This document shows positions 60,440 to 64,000 of a stretch of DNA of 64,000 nucleotides, in pieces. This DNA is from Takifugu bimaculatus (taxonomy: Eukaryota > Chordata > Actinopteri > Tetraodontiformes > Tetraodontidae), in contig CP034992.1 of the NCBI GenBank assembly GCA_004026145.2, positions 4,534,931 through 4,598,930 on the forward strand, given 5' to 3'. Positions within the stretch are counted from its first letter, which is position 1. The number at the start of each line of letters is the position of its first letter. Made by a program: the position numbers and the translations under genes. The notes under the pieces are model-generated. The model saw only the letters and a program-made list of their open reading frames with translations. It was not told the origin of the DNA and searched no databases.

Positions 60440-60610
60440 CTGATGGCTGAATACGGACGTGGACGCTCACTGAACATGAATATTAATGCAACATTTCACC
60501 ATTAATGATAATAATGATATATAACGTAACATCACAAACTTAACTCGTGATTAATTAAATACAAAAAGGAGCCATTAATCATACTAGCTTAATATATGAT
60601 CTACGGGCGC
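60440..60610. promoter_or_regulatory. Candidate conserved non-coding block
   Basis: ATGAATATTAATGC, CACCATTAATGATAATAATG, GTGATTAATTAAATAC and GCCATTAATCATAC occur in about 120 bp. Very AT-rich but not a simple repeat. Confidence 0.42.
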
Positions 60611-61084
60611 ATGTGTTTTATTAGCATAAACACTGGACAGGCTATATCTGATGGTGATAGCCTAGCGTTAGCAAGGAGCTCTTCATCCCGTGACAGCAGT
60701 CGCGAGCAGGCCAGTGGGCACTGGTCACACTGGTCTGATGAAGTGATCCAGGTGGCCTGGAAGCTCTTTGCCCAGTATCCATCCTCGTTAACTGAGCTGG
60801 CTGATATGTCGGAGTCACACGCAGCTGCTGCCGCTCCGCAGCTCTCAGGACGTAGGACCTGCCAGACTCCACACCAGGCTGCTTTAATTGTTGGAAGTTG
60901 CTCCCAGGAAGCACAGATATTTGAGATGGATATTCGGGATTTTTGAAAACAACCTCTCTTTAACTCTCCTTAAGCTAATTTAGCCGCGAGTGTAGGACGT
61001 ACGGAGTACAGCCGGAGTCCGGAAGTGTCGTGACTGACTGAAAAAGGGCCCCCGGAGGAGAATCATGACAATCGCTCACCTTTC
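60611..61084. other. Unique non-coding DNA, nothing recognised
   Basis: A 116-codon plus-strand frame (60596-60946) lies here next to the CpG island. It has no recognisable domain but would be the first place to look for a transcript. Confidence 0.4.
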
Positions 61085-61320
61085 CGGTGTCATTCAGCGT
61101 AGCGCCGCGGCCATTAACTTTTAAAGCCTGGCCTCTCTAACAGCGGGACCCGCGCCTTTCAGCCCCGCGCTACAGCGCTTCAAACGGCCGTGACGGACAG
61201 GAGTCGGCCCTCCGCGTCTCAGCGGGGCGCCGCGCACCCGTCCCGCACTGTGGCGCCGTTGGCACCTGATGCCGCGCGTCCGCGTAGCCTCTCGGACACC
61301 GAGGTCGGGAGCAGGGGTCT
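61085..61320. other. CpG island
   Basis: By hand count there are about 33 CpG in 236 bp. For 61141-61260 the GC content is about 74% and CpG observed/expected about 1.2, far above the flanks. Such islands usually mark promoters or developmental-gene regulatory regions. I see no clear TATA box, start codon or splice donor that fixes a direction. The minus-strand frame across it (61121-61330) is Arg-rich because of CpG and is not credible as a gene. AT-rich enhancer-like DNA follows at once. Confidence 0.7.
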
Positions 61321-61560
61321 TGATTGACACGTCTCATCAGGGGTGACTTAATGGCACCGCCACCTACCAATTAGAAGTCATCAAGGTCCCCGATTGAAAG
61401 TGGTAATAAATAATTTATAGCAGCGGTAATACCACATAATCCTGATATCAGAAAGTCAAAGGTGGATGCATTATTAATGGCACCAAATTGGACTTTAATA
61501 ACTGTTCCACTGAATCCTACACCACAGCAGAATTCACTTATGTTAATACGCCTTTATTAT
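61321..61560. promoter_or_regulatory. Candidate conserved non-coding block beside CpG island
   Basis: Starts with TTGATTGACAC (PBX-like, one mismatch to the PBX-MEIS consensus), then CTTAATGGC, CCAATTAGAAG, GTAATAAATAATTTATAGC, GCATTATTAATGGC and CTTTAATAAC. Unique, motif-dense, and directly adjacent to the CpG island. Confidence 0.48.
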
Positions 61561-61815
61561 TAATGGGCAGCCATTTTCTAAAATGTTAACTGACTGGGGT
61601 GCTCCAGAGGCAGTTGCTAAGATTGACGAGCCCGGCGACTGTGGAGGATGAGGCGGGGGCGGCAGGGGGCGGCGGGGGCTTGCTTATTTATTTATTCAGC
61701 TACCTGTAGCACGTCGGCACCACATCGCTGTGTCAATAATTCCCTGGCAAAGCCATTAAGCATGATCACAGAGGACCAATTAACTCAATGTGGGAGATGA
61801 CAATCGTCCATCACC
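61561..61815. promoter_or_regulatory. G-rich element plus ATTA block
   Basis: GGGGG runs at 61655-61678 (three G5 runs, GC-box-like and quadruplex-prone) precede TTATTTATTTATTC, GTCAATAATTCCC, GCCATTAAGC and CCAATTAACTC. The combination resembles a promoter-proximal or enhancer region but no transcript is demonstrated. Confidence 0.38.
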
Positions 61816-62645
61816 GGCCCTATAACGGCGTGCGGCGCCGCAGCCTCTTTCAGACCGGCGGCGGGGCTGAAACTGGTGCCAGCGTTGATTTTCCAAACGC
61901 TCGGAAAGGATTCCTGGGCTGACTGCGTCTCCAGCGTGGCCTTTTTTGGCCCCACCCTGCCCCCACCCCGCCCGGCCTTTTGTGGAACTCACAGGAAGTG
62001 GCAACGTGTGACATCGTGCCGAACTGATTTAAATGTACCCATTCTTTGGCTCGGCGGGGGAGGGGGGGGGGAGGGATCGGCTCACCACAACTTAGACAAT
62101 TTGGTGGAGGCATTTCTAAAGGGGAACTGATAGACTGGCTAATATGTTCCCTGGTGGTATTTGCATAATGTCCGCGGTGCATCGCCAGAGAGCTGTTCTG
62201 CTCCAGTTCCCTCTTGTAATATATCTGGCAGCGCTTCTGAAATGCAGTTGTTGTTGGCACTGGCTTACAAATCAGACAGTAAAGCCCCATCCAGAATATC
62301 AATGCACGCGCCGCTTTAAAATACTTGTTTACCATCTGTTTTTGGAAAAAATCCCAAAGAAATCCACCTGACAAAACTGGCTTTCAGGGGTGCGAAAGTC
62401 CAGGATTCTCCCAGCCAAAAGTATTAAGGCAAAGAGACGCAGCTGTGGCGGCGCCGCTTTTATTTATTTATTTCCTCATTTTGGCACAGGAGACGATCTT
62501 CCCGGGCTTCTTGTCCTCCAACGGACCATCTGTATGGAACATCTGCAACGTAGTTTGTCTGCAGCTTTACGTTTTTTTAGGAGCAACATTTATGAGAGTC
62601 CAACAGCATCTTTAGATGGATCACAATGAATTCCCCAACATTATT
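61816..62645. other. Unique DNA with POU octamer and GC-rich patches
   Basis: GGCGTGCGGCGCCGC near 61826-61842, a G-rich patch at 62055-62075, then ATTTGCAT at 62159-62166 in otherwise unique sequence. A 174-codon minus-strand frame (61850-62374) crosses it, with no domain I recognise. Confidence 0.45.
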
Positions 62646-62801
62646 AACTGGTCCCTTGGAGTGGGTCAAAAAGACTCAGGACGGAAGGTTCTATACACGC
62701 TTCAAATGGGTTTAATTATGTTTAACTGGTCCCTTTGAGTGGGTCAAAAAGACTCAGGACGGAAGGTTTTATACACACTTCAAATGGGTTTAATTATGTT
62801 T
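62646..62801 (+). repeat. 78-bp tandem duplication
   Basis: Copies at 62646-62723 and 62724-62801 differ at only 3 of 78 positions (two of them C-to-T or G-to-A). The unit is unique, not low complexity. A recent local duplication. Confidence 0.96.
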
Positions 62802-63676
62802 ATTTATTAGAGAGTGAAATACAAATAAAAGGCTAATCATTTTGCAACTTGGCGAGCTAAACAGTCACGATATGAATCAGTGTGTGGTGACCCGCTGGTC
62901 CGCTGCGTGTGTCGGTACCTACTGACACCTACTGAGGTCTTTCTGAAGGTACCGGAGATGTTTCGGCCCCTCCCTGTGGCGTTTTGGAGCCACCGCGTAT
63001 CCTCGTTGCTCCTGGTTCAGCAGCTCGCCGGAGGTTTTGCCTTGTTGTGTAACATCGATGCATCAAAGGAAACAAGTGACAGAGTCCTCTGTCAATCCTT
63101 CCTCATTAACCTCGCCGCATCAATGCCCGCTTAACTTCGCCTTCCCGCCGTGGAGGCATCTAATCGACCGATGTGGGCGTTTCCTACCCCGGTAGCAGAA
63201 TTCTGAGAGGGTATCAGGAGACGTGGAGGAGGCAGGGGAATTAAACGGGGCTGCGGAGTGATTGCACGCGACAGGGCTGAGTTGGGTGAGAAAATTGTTT
63301 TCCAAGTTTTTGACACGCAGCCAATATATCGACACGCTTTGTCACGACAGTGCAGCTTCGGCAGGAAGATGCCATCCGATCCAGGCCGGCCCAGGCCCGG
63401 CACGCTCCAGTTCACCATGGAACCGGTTCTTAGCATGCAGAGACTACAAAGCCTGGAGAGGAGAGGTAGCCGCGATACTGACAAGTGTCTCTGCAGACGT
63501 GGAGCACATGAAAGTTTTGGTTTCCTCCAGATGACGACGACACGGCGGCGCCGTGACTGAGAATGAGGCGAGGGAACTACTTCCCTTCACTTTTGGGCGG
63601 AACTTTTGGGCTCGTAGTCGCTCGTAGATAAAGTTTCTTAAGGTCGGTAAATAAAATCAGCGTAAGATAAATAGCC
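62802..63676. other. Unique non-coding DNA, nothing recognised
   Basis: Open frames up to 117 codons on both strands overlap and have no domain. No dispersed repeat recognised. Confidence 0.5.
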
Positions 63677-63936
<260 letters not shown>

Positions 63937-64000
63937 GCTAACACACAAGCCCAAAAAGGATGTGAACCGAAGCATCAGAACTGTAGATTTCCTCCCCCCT
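63937..64000. other. Unique DNA at window edge
   Basis: Too short to interpret. Confidence 0.5.

Noticed and set aside
61121..61330. Minus-strand Arg-rich frame inside the CpG island
   Set aside because: Arg richness follows from CpG content; no homologous domain, no supporting splice pattern.
61850..62374. Minus-strand open frame of 174 codons
   Set aside because: No known domain; the Pro/Arg-rich part comes from C- and G-rich runs, and the rest reads as chance sequence through unique DNA with an octamer.

Overview
This window looks like a stretch of teleost fish nuclear DNA, and I find no intact protein-coding gene in it. The case for a ray-finned fish rests on four points: a decayed Tc1/mariner element of a type abundant in fish (19507-20108), fragments of fish-type dispersed repeats (near 17285, 22778 and 29870), very dense CA/GT and TC microsatellites, and long G or C runs. 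I cannot name the species or the locus. Family names come from recognising the sequence; I could run no database search.

None of the longer open frames looks like a real gene. The largest frames (201, 174, 171 and 168 codons) contain low-complexity translation, no domain I know and no convincing exon pattern. The 171-codon frame is the exception in origin only: it lies within the wreck of a transposase. The window is therefore best read as an intergenic desert or the inside of very large introns.

Layout. 1-13.7 kb: unique DNA with several AT-rich, homeodomain-motif-rich blocks (about 0.67, 1.45, 2.4, 6.2, 7.7, 8.2, 10.3, 11.0, 12.1 and 13.6 kb) between short simple repeats. 13.7-30 kb: the most repeat-laden part, with a long TC tract, three dispersed-repeat fragments, the Tc1 relic, a 110-bp GT tract, a TC/AC compound tract and a GGTTAGGG-like repeat. 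30-47 kb: mostly unremarkable unique DNA with islands of interest: a PBX-MEIS plus E-box composite (30.0 kb), an OTX-type inverted pair around a palindrome (34.2 kb), a tandem array of TTAATTAG sites (34.4 kb), a canonical G-quadruplex motif (42.16 kb), and further long simple repeats. 47-62.3 kb: the densest series of enhancer-like blocks (47.2, 47.9-48.5, 52.9-53.2, 53.8, 54.7-55.5, 56.0, 59.4-60.6, 61.3-61.8 and 62.0-62.3 kb), with a compact CpG island at 61.09-61.32 kb. The end holds a recent 78-bp tandem duplication and a 260-bp TGTC/TGCC array.

How it may work: exact POU octamers (ATGCAAAT) occur at least ten times, several times chance expectation, mostly inside AT-rich blocks that also carry TAATTA-type homeodomain motifs. 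This resembles the cis-regulatory landscape of a developmental regulator lying outside the window. That is inference; cross-species alignment would decide it.
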